Assembly (NCBI RefSeq): GCF_000300335.1
Contig: NZ_AMRM01000007.1
Span: 124,001-188,000 of the forward strand
Length of the DNA stretch: 64,000 bases
Direction: 5' to 3'
DNA from: Nitratireductor pacificus pht-3B
Lineage (GTDB): Bacteria; Pseudomonadota; Alphaproteobacteria; Rhizobiales; Rhizobiaceae
The position numbers and the translations under genes were made by a program. Positions 10,002-18,470 of the stretch are shown here, in pieces; positions within the stretch are counted from its first letter, which is position 1, and each line of letters starts with the position of its first letter. The notes under the pieces were generated by a model, which had not been told where the DNA came from, did not search any database, and saw only the letters and a program-made list of their open reading frames with translations.

Positions 10002-10514
10002 CTAGGCTTCCTGCTGAGCCAGGCCGACCCGGAGGTCGGTCGCCTTGTAGATGGGGTCGCCGTCGGCCTTTAGCCAGCCATCGGCGATGCCAAGCACCAG
10101 ACGGCCCTTCATCACGCGCTTGAAATCGACGCCGTATTCGACCTTCTTGACCTTCGGCGTGACCATGCCCTTGAACTTCACTTCGCCGGTCGACAGGGCC
10201 ATGCCCTTGCCCGGCAGGCCGAGCCAGCCGAGATAGAAGCCCGTCATCTGCCAGAGCGCATCGAGGCCGAGGCAGCCGGGCATGACCGGATTGCCGATGA
10301 AGTGGCATGGGAAGAACCAGAGGTCGGGCTTGATGTCGAGCTCGGCGCGGATATAGCCCTTGCCAAACTCGCCGCCCTCTTCCTGGATGTCGGTGATGCG
10401 GTCGAACATGAGCATCGGCGGCGCTGGAAGCTGCGCATTGCCCGGGCCGAAAAGGTCTCCCCGGCCGCATGCCAGAAGGTCTTCATAGTCGTAGCTGTTT
10501 TTCGCTTGCGCCAT
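10002..10514 (-). CDS. fabA: 3-hydroxyacyl-ACP dehydratase/isomerase
   Basis: 170-residue bifunctional enzyme that dehydrates 3-hydroxydecanoyl-ACP and isomerises the trans-2 product to cis-3. This is the branch point of anaerobic-type unsaturated fatty acid synthesis. The active-site motif [23 protein letters not shown] gives catalytic His71 and Asp85, one residue offset from E. coli FabA. Length is standard. It is the first gene of the leftward fabA-fabB-fabI cluster and is divergent from irr, an arrangement conserved in the order. Confidence 0.97.
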   Translation of the reverse strand: MAQAKNSYDYEDLLACGRGDLFGPGNAQLPAPPMLMFDRITDIQEEGGEFGKGYIRAELDIKPDLWFFPCHFIGNPVMPGCLGLDALWQMTGFYLGWLGLPGKGMALSTGEVKFKGMVTPKVKKVEYGVDFKRVMKGRLVLGIADGWLKADGDPIYKATDLRVGLAQQEA

Positions 10515-10660
10515 CTAATGCCATCCCGTCGGCGGTCCAGTCTTCCCGGATCCGTTCTTGTCGTTGTCGAAACTCCCTAACACAGCTTGTTTCTTGCTGG
10601 AAACCGCCGTTGTGGGAAATCGCCCGGACCGAGCGACCCAGCCGCGAAAATTCGCCGCTA

Positions 10661-10689
10661 TTGATCGGTTTGCCCTGACAAAGTATATG
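10661..10689 (+). promoter_or_regulatory. Predicted sigma-70 promoter of irr
   Basis: TTGATC (10661-10666) and TATATG (10684-10689) are separated by exactly 17 bases, close to the TTGACA/TATAAT consensus. Transcription would start near 10696, about 45 bases before the irr start. Confidence 0.5.
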
Positions 10690-10739
10690 TCGGGGAAGGA
10701 AAAACGCTTGCGCGGGACGGGCTCACCGGCCGGGCGTTT

Positions 10740-11195
10740 GTGAATGGCAATCGACGGAACAAGTCATTGAAGACTGTAAACGACAGGCAGGAACTGGGAC
10801 TGGAAGAGCGGTTGCGGAGATCGGGCCTGCGTCCGACGCGGCAACGCATTGCCCTTGCCGATCTCCTGTTCGCTGATGGCGACCGCCACGTTTCCGCAGA
10901 ATCCCTGCACGAGGAAGCACAGGCGGCCGGGTTCTCCGTGTCGCTTGCCACCGTGTACAACACGCTGCACCAGTTCACCGAAGCCGGCATGCTGCGCATC
11001 GTCCAGGTCGAAGGTGCGCGCACCCATTTCGACACCAATGTCTCCGACCACCACCACTATTTCATCGAGGACGAGAACCTGGTGTTCGACATTCCCTCGG
11101 GCCGCGTCGAGGTGAAGAACCTTCCCGAGCCGCCGGAAGGCACCGAGATCGCCAATGTCGATATCGTGGTGAGGCTGCGCCGCAAGGCGCGCTGA
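10740..11195 (+). CDS. irr: Iron response regulator Irr (Fur superfamily)
   Basis: 151-residue Fur-family transcription factor. The winged helix has LRPTRQRIALADLLF and SVSLATVYNTLHQFTEAGML. The dimerisation part has the histidine cluster DHHHYFIEDENLVFDIP (His104-106), which is diagnostic of Irr. The protein has no cysteine, so it lacks the structural zinc site of Fur, Zur or PerR, and it lacks the Cys-Pro heme motif of Bradyrhizobium Irr. Irr represses heme synthesis and iron-using genes and activates uptake genes when iron is low. The start is uncertain: GTG 10740 is used, and TTG 10767 is a possible shorter start; neither has a good ribosome site. Confidence 0.92.
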   Translation: MNGNRRNKSLKTVNDRQELGLEERLRRSGLRPTRQRIALADLLFADGDRHVSAESLHEEAQAAGFSVSLATVYNTLHQFTEAGMLRIVQVEGARTHFDTNVSDHHHYFIEDENLVFDIPSGRVEVKNLPEPPEGTEIANVDIVVRLRRKAR

Positions 11196-11208
11196 AGGCG
11201 CGTCGCCC

Positions 11209-11775
11209 CTATTCCTTGACGGCTTCGCCCGGATAGGCGCCCCAGACGAGTGCCTGGTCGATCCAGCCCGAATGGCCGGCAAACTCCATCTCGCACCAGT
11301 CGCCGTTGCAGGCTTTGATGGATCCGATGGCGCCCGGTTCCACCCGCACCACGGTGCGCGCTTCTTCCTCTGGCCTGGCGAAAAGATCGATGGCGGCTTC
11401 CTTGCCCTTGTACCAGGGAGCCGCGATGCCCGTGCGGCGGCCGGAAAGCAGCGCCTGGTTGATCCACCCTTCCGCGCCGTCGGCATCACGCACGCGCCGC
11501 CAGTTGTCGTATTCCTGGATGATCTCCACCGGCAGGCCGGGCTTCAGGTACATCCAGTTGACCGCGTAGCTGAGCCCGGGACCCACGCGCATGTTCACAC
11601 GGCCGGATTTCAGGCTGACGAAGCGCGGCAGCGGCAGACCGCTCGGGCCCGTCTTCACATTCGGTTCGGTGTTGGCCTGCGCCTGCGTTGTCGCGGGCAC
11701 CGCGACCATGGCGGTCCCCATGACGGCCAGGGCGAACGCGGCTAGCACGGAACGGAATGGCGCGATGGCCGGCAT
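11209..11775 (-). CDS. Secreted protein with two bacterial SH3 domains
   Basis: 188 residues with a Sec signal peptide (hydrophobic VLAAFALAVMGTAMVAVPAT, cleavage probably after AQA). Two SH3_3/SH3_4-type repeats follow: SGRVNMRVGPGLSYAVNWMY (about 56-75) through EGWINQALLSGRR, then a second (FARPEEEARTVVRVEPGAIG to GWIDQALVWG). Such domains usually bind peptidoglycan or target envelope enzymes; no catalytic domain is present. The start at 11775 is chosen for the signal peptide and the upstream AGGAG. It converges with irr (13-base gap) and diverges from the dehydrogenase to its right. Confidence 0.8.
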   Translation of the reverse strand: MPAIAPFRSVLAAFALAVMGTAMVAVPATTQAQANTEPNVKTGPSGLPLPRFVSLKSGRVNMRVGPGLSYAVNWMYLKPGLPVEIIQEYDNWRRVRDADGAEGWINQALLSGRRTGIAAPWYKGKEAAIDLFARPEEEARTVVRVEPGAIGSIKACNGDWCEMEFAGHSGWIDQALVWGAYPGEAVKE

Positions 11776-11940
11776 TTTCGAACTCCTGATGAACCCCGGT
11801 ATGCGCGGAGCCGGCAGTTGGCCCCTTTTTCTTTGTCTTGGGACCCCCCGCTTGATAGACAGGAGGCGGCCCAACGCGGCATTGAAGTGTCGCGCGTCTT
11901 GGTTAAAGAGGTATCAACAGGGCGTTATTTTGGAGAACCC

Positions 11941-12942
11941 ATGACCGTCAGGAAGAAGCCTCTCGTCGTCATCACCCGCAAACTTCCCGATCAGGTCGAG
12001 ACGCGCATGCGCGAGCTCTTCGACGCGCGGCTGAATGTCGACGACAAGCCGATGACCCAGCCGGAACTGGTGGCCGCCGTGAAGGAAGCCGACGTTCTTG
12101 TCCCGACGATCACCGACCGCATCGATGCCGCCCTGCTGGCGCAGGCGGGCGAAAGGCTGAAGCTGATCGCCAATTTCGGCAATGGCGTCGACAACATCGA
12201 CGTCGCCGCCGCCGGCAAGCGCGGGATCACCGTCACCAACACGCCGAACGTCCTCAATGAGGACACGGCCGACATGACCATGGCGCTGATGCTGGCCGTG
12301 CCGCGCCGTCTGACCGAGGGGGCGGCGCTCCTGAGGGATGGCGGCAAATGGGCCGGCTGGTCGCCGACCTGGATGCTCGGCCGCCGCATCTGGGGCAAGC
12401 GTCTCGGCATCGTCGGCATGGGCCGGGTCGGCACCGCCGTCGCCCGGCGCGCCAAGGCCTTTGGCCTGTCGATCCACTACCACAACCGGAAACGCGTCGC
12501 GCCGGCCATCGAGGACGAGCTGGAGGCGACCTACTGGGACAGTCTCGACCAGATGCTGGCGCGCATGGACATCATCTCCGTCAACTGTCCCTCGACGCCG
12601 GCGACCTTCCACCTCCTGTCGGCGCGCCGGCTGGAGCTGATGCAGCCGCGGGCCTATGTGGTCAACACGGCGCGTGGCGACGTCGTCGACGAGGACGCGC
12701 TGATCCGCCTGATCGAGCAGGGCAAGCTGGCGGGCGCCGGGCTGGACGTTTTCGAACACGAGCCCTCGATCAATCCCAAGCTTCTCAAGCTCGCCAAGAC
12801 CAACAAGATCGTCATTCTCCCGCATATGGGATCGGCCACCATCGAGGGCCGCATCGACATGGGCGAGAAGGTCATCATCAACATCCGCACCTTCTTCGAC
12901 GGCCACCGCCCCCCGGACCGCGTCCTGCCGCGCAGCGCCTGA
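11941..12942 (+). CDS. D-2-hydroxyacid dehydrogenase (glyoxylate reductase type)
   Basis: 333-residue NAD(P)H-dependent dehydrogenase. The Rossmann motif GMGRVG is at 159-164, and the catalytic Arg245 (NTARGD), Glu274 (FEHEP) and His295 (LPHMGSAT) are all present. FGNGVDNID (79-87) is the substrate-binding signature. The family reduces glyoxylate, hydroxypyruvate or related 2-ketoacids; the exact substrate cannot be told from sequence. ATG 11941 follows TTTTGGAGAACCC. The frame is open 123 bases further upstream, but that extension would overlap the divergent promoter region. Confidence 0.88.
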   Translation: MTVRKKPLVVITRKLPDQVETRMRELFDARLNVDDKPMTQPELVAAVKEADVLVPTITDRIDAALLAQAGERLKLIANFGNGVDNIDVAAAGKRGITVTNTPNVLNEDTADMTMALMLAVPRRLTEGAALLRDGGKWAGWSPTWMLGRRIWGKRLGIVGMGRVGTAVARRAKAFGLSIHYHNRKRVAPAIEDELEATYWDSLDQMLARMDIISVNCPSTPATFHLLSARRLELMQPRAYVVNTARGDVVDEDALIRLIEQGKLAGAGLDVFEHEPSINPKLLKLAKTNKIVILPHMGSATIEGRIDMGEKVIINIRTFFDGHRPPDRVLPRSA

Positions 12943-13015
12943 CCGACGATACCCGAGCAGCGCGGCGTCTCTGCCGTCGGCGGCTCGGGGCCCACTTCCG
13001 GTGGACGACGGCTTC

Positions 13016-13060
13016 CTTCTCCCCGCAGGCGGGGAGAAGTCCCGGCAGGGGGATGAGGGG
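13016..13060. repeat. Extragenic palindrome, copy 1
   Basis: CTTCTCCCCGC (13016-13026), 2-base loop, GCGGGGAGAAG (13029-13039), then a flank ending GGGGATGAGGGG. This is an intergenic repeat type frequent in Rhizobiales genomes. It is in opposite orientation to the copy at 13129-13178, so the pair could form a larger cruciform. Confidence 0.75.
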
Positions 13061-13128
13061 CGAGCGCGGGCGTCAAGGACTGGTGCGCGGACGCCGACTT
13101 TCGTTCCCTTCTGCCGGGTTGGCTCTGG

Positions 13129-13178
13129 CCCCTCATCCGGCCCTTCGGGCCACCTTCTCCCCGCAGGCGGGGAGAAGG
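13129..13178. repeat. Extragenic palindrome, copy 2 (inverted)
   Basis: The flank CCCCTCATCCGG (13129-13140) is followed by CCTTCTCCCCGC (13153-13164), AG, and GCGGGGAGAAGG (13167-13178). It carries the same core as copy 1 with the flank on the other side. Confidence 0.75.
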
Positions 13179-13250
13179 GAGCGCCGGCGTTTGTGTTGCT
13201 GCTACATTCTCCGGGTTTGCCGGGTGCCAAACCTCTCGACTTTCGTCATC

Positions 13251-13267
13251 CTCGGGCTTGACCCGAG
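13251..13267. repeat. Extragenic palindrome of a second type
   Basis: CTCGGG-CTTGA-CCCGAG preceded by TCGTCATC, a short repeat commonly found between genes in alphaproteobacteria. With the two elements to its left it fills the 384-base gap between the dehydrogenase and the moeB-like gene. I see no gene in that gap. Confidence 0.6.
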
Positions 13268-13326
13268 AAAGACGAGGCGTGTGGGATGGCGGAAAAGCGC
13301 CGCCGCCTTGCCGTTTCGGCCAAAGC

Positions 13327-14103
13327 TCACATCCGGCTGCGGGATGCGCGGTAGGTGATGGTGTCGAAACGGGCGGCCAGCCCATCATAGAGCAGCAGGC
13401 GGCCGATCAACGGTTCGCCGATGCCGGTGATCAGCTTGATCACCTCCATGGCCTGCAGCGTCCCCATCACGCCGGTCAGCGCGCCGACGATGCCGGCTTC
13501 GGCGCAGCTCGGCACCAGGCCCGCCGGCGGCGGTTCCGGAAACAGGTCGCGATAGCCCGGCAAGGGATTGCCGGCAGCATCCCGGGCAAACGGTGTCAGC
13601 ACCGTCAGGGAGCCGTCGAAGCGGCCGACCGCCGCCGTGACCAGCGGGCGATGCTCCGCCGCGCAGGTATCGGCCAGAAGATAGCGGGTGGCGAAATTGT
13701 CGGACCCGTCCACGACCAGATCGTAGGCGGCGATCAGCCCGGCGGCGTTGTCCGGCCCGAGGCGCAGGGCGTGGGTCTCGAAACGGACGTTCGGATTGAT
13801 CCGCGCCAGGCTTTGCGCCGCGCTGTCCACCTTCGCCTGCCCGATGCCGTCCGTATCGTGGATGACCTGCCGCTGCAGGTTCGACAGCGAGACGGTGTCG
13901 TCGTCGACGATGCCGAGCGTGCCGATGCCGGCGGCGGTGAGATAGGAGAGGACCGGCGCGCCGAGGCCGCCGGCGCCGATCACCAGAACGCGGGCACGCT
14001 TCAGCTTCTGCTGGCCGGCGCCGCCGATCTCCGGCAGGACGATGTGGCGGGCGTAGCGTTCAAGCTCGAGGTCGGTCAGGGGCGGGGAGACGGGTTGTGT
14101 CAT
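13327..14103 (-). CDS. ThiF/MoeB-family adenylyltransferase
   Basis: 258-residue E1-like enzyme that adenylates the C-terminal glycine of a ubiquitin-like sulfur carrier (MoaD or ThiS type). It has GAGGLG (43-48), DDDTVSLSNLQRQVIH (67-82) and DGSDNFATRY (132-141) for ATP and Mg binding, and Cys200 in PSCAEAGIVG. The two zinc-binding CxxC pairs of E. coli MoeB are missing: the CYRC position reads GYRD and no pair is present near the C-terminus. Without adjacent moaD or thiS, assignment to molybdopterin or thiamine synthesis is open. It follows recF on the same strand with a 39-base gap. Confidence 0.88.
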   Translation of the reverse strand: MTQPVSPPLTDLELERYARHIVLPEIGGAGQQKLKRARVLVIGAGGLGAPVLSYLTAAGIGTLGIVDDDTVSLSNLQRQVIHDTDGIGQAKVDSAAQSLARINPNVRFETHALRLGPDNAAGLIAAYDLVVDGSDNFATRYLLADTCAAEHRPLVTAAVGRFDGSLTVLTPFARDAAGNPLPGYRDLFPEPPPAGLVPSCAEAGIVGALTGVMGTLQAMEVIKLITGIGEPLIGRLLLYDGLAARFDTITYRASRSRM

Positions 14104-14142
14104 GGCGAGAGCATAGTCCGCATGCGGGGGTGTGTCAGGGGT

Positions 14143-15360
14143 CTAGGGCCGGCGTGGCATGACCGCGCCGGCGGAGACCGTGAGAAACTGTCCGCGGCCC
14201 TCCAGCGCGGAAAACAGGCTGGCTTCGGTGCCGGTCATGAAGGCCTGGCAGTTCAGGTCCTCCAGTATGGCGAACAGCGCCGCGCGCCGGTCCGGGTCGA
14301 AATGCGCCGAGATCTCGTCGAGAAGCAGGATCGGCGCATTGCCGGAAAGCTCCGCGGTCAGCCGGGCATGGGCCAGAACGAGGCCGACCAGCAGCGCCTT
14401 CTGCTCGCCCGTCGAGCAGCGCGCCGCCGGCATGTCCTTCGGCACGTGCCGCACCAGAAGCTCGCTGCGGTGCGGCCCTTCCAGCGTGCGCCCGGCGGCA
14501 CGGTCGCGGTGGCGCTGGTCGCGCAGCAGGGCGCGGAAGGTTTCCTCGATGTCGACGGCCGGGCGATGGCCCATCTCCGCGTCGATCGTGCCTTCGAGCG
14601 CGATCTCCGCCTTGGGGAAGGGGCCGTCCTCCGGCAGGCGCTCGTTCATCGCCGCGATGAGCCGCACCATCTCGGCGCGGGCGGCGGCGATGGCGACACC
14701 GGTCTCGGCCATCTGCGTCTCGATGGCGTCGAACCACGCGGCATCGCGCGAATCCTCGGACAGGAGGCGGTTGCGCGCGCGCATGGCCTTCTCATAGTCG
14801 AGCGCGCGCCGGCCATGCGCCGGGTCGATCGCCAGCACCAGCCGGTCGAGGAAGCGCCGGCGGTCGCCGGCCGGGCCGGTGAACAGCGCGTCCATGGAGG
14901 GCGTCACCCACAGGATGCGCACCCATTCGAGCATGGCGTCGATCGAGCGCGGCGTCTCGCCGTTAATGCGCACGCGCCGGCCGGCGGCATCGACGCCATT
15001 GCCGGCGCCCGCGGTTCCCGTCCCGATCTCGCACTCGCCGAAGGCGCCCTCCAGCCGGGCATGGACCGCGAAGCCGGCCTCGCTGCCGGCACGCGCCACA
15101 TCGTCGAGCGTGGCGCGGCGCAGGCCGCGGCCCGGGGAAAGGAACGACACGGCTTCCAGAAGGTTGGTCTTGCCGGCGCCGTTCTCGCCGGTCAGCACGA
15201 CCGCGCCCGGCGCAAGCTCGAGGGACAGGGCGCGATAGTTGCGGAAATCGCTCAGGCTCAGCTTGGCGATATGGGTCTGGGCGGGCTGCCCCTTCACCTC
15301 TGTCTGGTCGGCCAAGGCACTCTCGGTGACGTTCCGGGGCGGCGCACCGCCCCAACCCAT
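14143..15360 (-). CDS. recF: DNA replication and repair protein RecF
   Basis: 405-residue SMC-like ATPase that helps RecO and RecR load RecA at gapped DNA. Walker A is GENGAGKT (58-65). The ABC signature region reads RCSTGEQKALLVGL and Walker B is ILLLDEISAHFD, with the D-loop following. The N-terminal ~30 residues before KLSLSDFRNYRALSLEL exceed the usual start, so GTG at 15297 is a plausible alternative. Neither start has a strong ribosome site. It follows dnaN by 49 bases in the conserved dnaA-dnaN-recF order. Confidence 0.95.
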   Translation of the reverse strand: MGWGGAPPRNVTESALADQTEVKGQPAQTHIAKLSLSDFRNYRALSLELAPGAVVLTGENGAGKTNLLEAVSFLSPGRGLRRATLDDVARAGSEAGFAVHARLEGAFGECEIGTGTAGAGNGVDAAGRRVRINGETPRSIDAMLEWVRILWVTPSMDALFTGPAGDRRRFLDRLVLAIDPAHGRRALDYEKAMRARNRLLSEDSRDAAWFDAIETQMAETGVAIAAARAEMVRLIAAMNERLPEDGPFPKAEIALEGTIDAEMGHRPAVDIEETFRALLRDQRHRDRAAGRTLEGPHRSELLVRHVPKDMPAARCSTGEQKALLVGLVLAHARLTAELSGNAPILLLDEISAHFDPDRRAALFAILEDLNCQAFMTGTEASLFSALEGRGQFLTVSAGAVMPRRP

Positions 15361-15409
15361 GTTTGCGCATTCACAGGGTCGCCGGGCTCCCAGGCGACGC
15401 CAAAGCGCT

Positions 15410-16528
15410 CTAGACGCGCATCGGCATCAGGACATACAGCGTGCTCTCGTCGCCCGCGTCCTGAACCAGCGTGGGGGAACCGGCGTCGGCCAGCAGGAAG
15501 CGCGCCTCGCCGCCCGAGAGCTGCGCCGCCACGTCGAGCAGGTAGCGCGCGTTGAAGCCGATCTCGATCGGGTCCGACTGGTAGTCGGCGGCGACCTCTT
15601 CCGTGGCGCTGCCGGAGTCCGGATTGTTGACCGTCAGCGTCACCTGGCCGTCGGTGATGGACATCTTCACGGCGCGGCCGCGCTCGGAGGAGATCGTCGA
15701 GACGCGGTCGACGGCGGCGGCGAAGCTCTGCCGGTCGATGATCAACGCCTTGTCGTTGCCGGTTGGGATGACCCGCTGATAGTCGGGGAAGGTGCCGTCG
15801 ATCAGCTTGGAGGTCAGGATGACGCTGCCGATGGTGAAGCGGATCTTGTTGTCGGAGAGCTCGACGGTGACCGCAATGTCGGGATTGTCGACCAGCTTCT
15901 GCAACTCGCCGACCGTCTTGCGGGGGATGATGATGCCGGGCATGTTCTCGGAACCGGCCGGCGCATCCATCTCGGCGCGCGCCAGGCGGTGGCCATCGGT
16001 CGCGACCGAGCGCAGCTTCAGGGCGCCGCCCTCCTCGATCGCGTGCAGGAAGATGCCGTTCAGGTAGTAGCGCGTTTCCTCGGTCGAGATGGCGAACTGG
16101 GTCTTCTCGATGAGATCCTTCAGTGCCGTCGAATCGAGCCGGAAGATATGCGAGAAATTGCCGGCGGAAAGTTCCGGGAAATCCGACTGCGGCAGGCACT
16201 GGAGCCGGAAGCTGGAGCGGCCGGAGACGACCGACATGGCATTGCCGCTCTCGTCGGTCTTCAGCATCACTTCCGCGCCGTCGGGCAGCTTGCGCACGAT
16301 GTCGTAGAGCAGATGCGCGGGCACGGTCGTGGCACCAGCCTGCTCGATGGTCGCCGCGGCCGCTTCCGTGACCTCGAGGTCGAGGTCGGTCGCCTTGAGC
16401 TGCAGGCTGGCGCCGTCGGCGTTCAGGAGCACGTTCGACAGGATCGGTATCGTGTTGCGTCGCTCGACCACGCGATGCACATGGTTGAGGGATTTCAGGA
16501 GGGTGGAGCGTTCCAGAATAACACGCAT
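15410..16528 (-). CDS. dnaN: DNA polymerase III beta subunit (sliding clamp)
   Basis: 372 residues, the normal length for the beta clamp, which forms a dimeric ring tethering polymerase III and repair factors to DNA. Family features include the N-terminus MRVILERSTLLKSLNHVHRVVERRNTIPILSNV (split across the first domain), TDLDLEV, and the C-terminal YVLMPMRV, the hydrophobic-pocket ending that binds clamp-interacting peptides. It lies between dnaA and recF. Confidence 0.98.
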   Translation of the reverse strand: MRVILERSTLLKSLNHVHRVVERRNTIPILSNVLLNADGASLQLKATDLDLEVTEAAAATIEQAGATTVPAHLLYDIVRKLPDGAEVMLKTDESGNAMSVVSGRSSFRLQCLPQSDFPELSAGNFSHIFRLDSTALKDLIEKTQFAISTEETRYYLNGIFLHAIEEGGALKLRSVATDGHRLARAEMDAPAGSENMPGIIIPRKTVGELQKLVDNPDIAVTVELSDNKIRFTIGSVILTSKLIDGTFPDYQRVIPTGNDKALIIDRQSFAAAVDRVSTISSERGRAVKMSITDGQVTLTVNNPDSGSATEEVAADYQSDPIEIGFNARYLLDVAAQLSGGEARFLLADAGSPTLVQDAGDESTLYVLMPMRV

Positions 16529-16865
16529 GACCGATCGATCTCACTTGAATGAAAGTGCGTCTCGCGGACGTGCAACACGTCCGGGACAGCCTTGAACAGG
16601 CTTGATTTTGGACAAACTGACAGGAAATCAAGAAGAAAGGCAAGCCCGTGATCGGGGGAAGCCGCGCAGGGCCAGCCTTTCTGGGGAAAACGCCAAAGAG
16701 AGCAGGCCGGGAGCAGGATACGACGATCCCGAAGCGGTTTTCCTGCGGGTCCGCGCGGGCGCTTGCGTCCGCTCCGGCTTCAACCGGAGTCGCGGGAGGA
16801 CTCCGGCCGATTCCTTCGCTGATCCAAGGCGGCCGTCAGGCGTTTCCGCCCGACGGCAGGCCGCC
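16529..16865. other. dnaA-dnaN intergenic region
   Basis: 337 bases with no supported gene. It holds three stems: GGACGT/ACGTCC (16566-16582), CTCCGG/CCGGAG (16772-16789), and an 11-bp stem with one mismatch (16832-16857). The last lies directly after the dnaA stop on the minus strand and may act as its terminator, though no T-run follows. A dnaN promoter is expected here but I cannot point to it. Confidence 0.45.
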
Positions 16866-18470
16866 TCAGGCCTGGTCGCTGATCAGCCGCTTCAGCAGCT
16901 CGATTTCCTGGGCGAGCTGCTTGTCGCCGTCCGTCAGCCCCTCGATCTTGCGCACGGCGTGCAGCACGGTCGTGTGGTCGCGTCCGCCGAAACGGCGGCC
17001 GATCTCCGGCAGGGAGCGCGGCGTCATCACCTTCGACAGATACATGGCCACCTGGCGCGGCTTGACGATGGTGCGCGTGCGCCGGTTCGACAGCAGCTCG
17101 GTCTTCGAGACATTGTAGTGGCGCGCCACGATGCGCTGGATGTCCTCGATGCGCACCCGCTTCGGCTCGCCCGCACGGCAGACATGGCCGAGGATCTCGT
17201 CGATCCGGTCAATGGTGATCTGCGGCTCGAAGGACTGGCGGAACAGAAGCTGGTTGAACGCGCCTTCGAGTTCCCGCCCGCTGCCCGTGACCGAGCGCGC
17301 CACATGCACGAGGATCTCCTCGGGAATGTCGAGCGAGGCGTCTTCCGCCTGGGCGCTTGCGAGGCGCTGCTTGAGGATCGCTAGGCGCATGCCGAAATCG
17401 GGAGCGCCGATCTCCAGCGAGACGCCGCCGTTGAGACGCGACTTGACGCGCGGCTCCAGCGATTCCAGCTCGGAAGGCGGGCGGTCCGCCGCCACCACCA
17501 CCTGCCGCGCGCTGTCCAGCAGCATGTTGAGCAGGTGGCAGAACTCGTTCTGGATCGACTTGCCCTGCAGGAACTGCATGTCGTCGATGATCAGGAGATC
17601 GATGTCGCGCAGCTGTTCCTTCAGCGTCAGCGCATTGTTGTCGCGGATCGCGGTGGCGAAGCGCCACATGAAGTACTCCGCCGTCAGGTAGACCACGCGC
17701 GCCTGCGGCTTGCGGCGCAGGGATTCCGCCGCGATCGCCTGCAGCATGTGCGTCTTGCCGAGGCCGACCGAGGCATGCAGGAACAGCGGGTTGAACCGGA
17801 TCGCGTTGGAATCGGACTCGGCGACCGTGCGCGCTGCGGCGCAGGCGACGCGGTTCGACGGCCCCTCGATCAGGGATTCGAAGGTGTAGCGGCTGTCGAG
17901 CGGCGACCCCAGAATGTTCGAGCGGCCCTCCGCCTCGGCGTTCTGCACGACGCCGCCGCGCGGCCCGTGCGACGAGGACAGCGTTCCCGTGGCCAGCGCC
18001 GTCTGCGGCCGGCTGGCGACCTTGCGCGCCACGGCGGGCTTCGGCTCCTGCGGCATCCGCACATTGCGCGTCGCCGTGCGGACGACGATCTCCACCTTGA
18101 GCGTGTCCGGCTCTTCCTGCTTCCAGAGCTCGGTGATCAGGTCGAGATAGTGACCGTTGATCCATGAGCGCAGGAAGGCTGTCGGTACGGAAATCCGTAC
18201 GCCGCTCTTCGAAGCCTCCATCAGCTTCATGCGACCGAACCAGCTGGAATAGACCTCGCTGCCCAGGCGGGCCTTCAACTGCGCCTTGACGCGCTCGAAG
18301 ACCACCTCCGAGGGGCCGTTTCCGGCACCGGCATCCGCCTGGATATCCGGGCGGGCCTTGCCGCCACTTCGGTCCGCATCTGTATCTGCCTTTTCAATGG
18401 CTTCTTGCTGAGACAATTGCTCTTGAAAAGAAAATCCCCCCGAAACTTCCCTTTCCGCGCCGCTTTGCAT
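16866..18470 (-). CDS. dnaA: Chromosomal replication initiator DnaA
   Basis: 534 residues from the chosen start. Domain I ([27 protein letters not shown], about 57-83) mediates oligomerisation. Domain II is a variable linker. Domain III is AAA+, with Walker A VGLGKTH (about 235-241) and Walker B LLIIDD (about 292-297). Domain IV ends in the helix-turn-helix with [16 protein letters not shown] (about 495-510), the DnaA-box recognition signature. The frame stays open 174 bases further (592 residues), but that extension is unlike DnaA. The start codon itself is uncertain, since AGGA lies too close to ATG 18470. DnaA binds oriC and melts it to start replication. Confidence 0.95.
   Translation of the reverse strand: MQSGAEREVSGGFSFQEQLSQQEAIEKADTDADRSGGKARPDIQADAGAGNGPSEVVFERVKAQLKARLGSEVYSSWFGRMKLMEASKSGVRISVPTAFLRSWINGHYLDLITELWKQEEPDTLKVEIVVRTATRNVRMPQEPKPAVARKVASRPQTALATGTLSSSHGPRGGVVQNAEAEGRSNILGSPLDSRYTFESLIEGPSNRVACAAARTVAESDSNAIRFNPLFLHASVGLGKTHMLQAIAAESLRRKPQARVVYLTAEYFMWRFATAIRDNNALTLKEQLRDIDLLIIDDMQFLQGKSIQNEFCHLLNMLLDSARQVVVAADRPPSELESLEPRVKSRLNGGVSLEIGAPDFGMRLAILKQRLASAQAEDASLDIPEEILVHVARSVTGSGRELEGAFNQLLFRQSFEPQITIDRIDEILGHVCRAGEPKRVRIEDIQRIVARHYNVSKTELLSNRRTRTIVKPRQVAMYLSKVMTPRSLPEIGRRFGGRDHTTVLHAVRKIEGLTDGDKQLAQEIELLKRLISDQA

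Noticed and set aside
8632-10470. 612-residue FabB with a FabA-frame extension (fusion)
   Set aside because: The extra N-terminal part is fabA DNA read in another frame; FabB begins at 9852 with its own ribosome site.
13258-15555. 765-residue open frame on the plus strand
   Set aside because: Antisense to the moeB-like gene and recF, both clearly real; its sequence is Ala/Arg/Gly/Asp-rich shadow coding.
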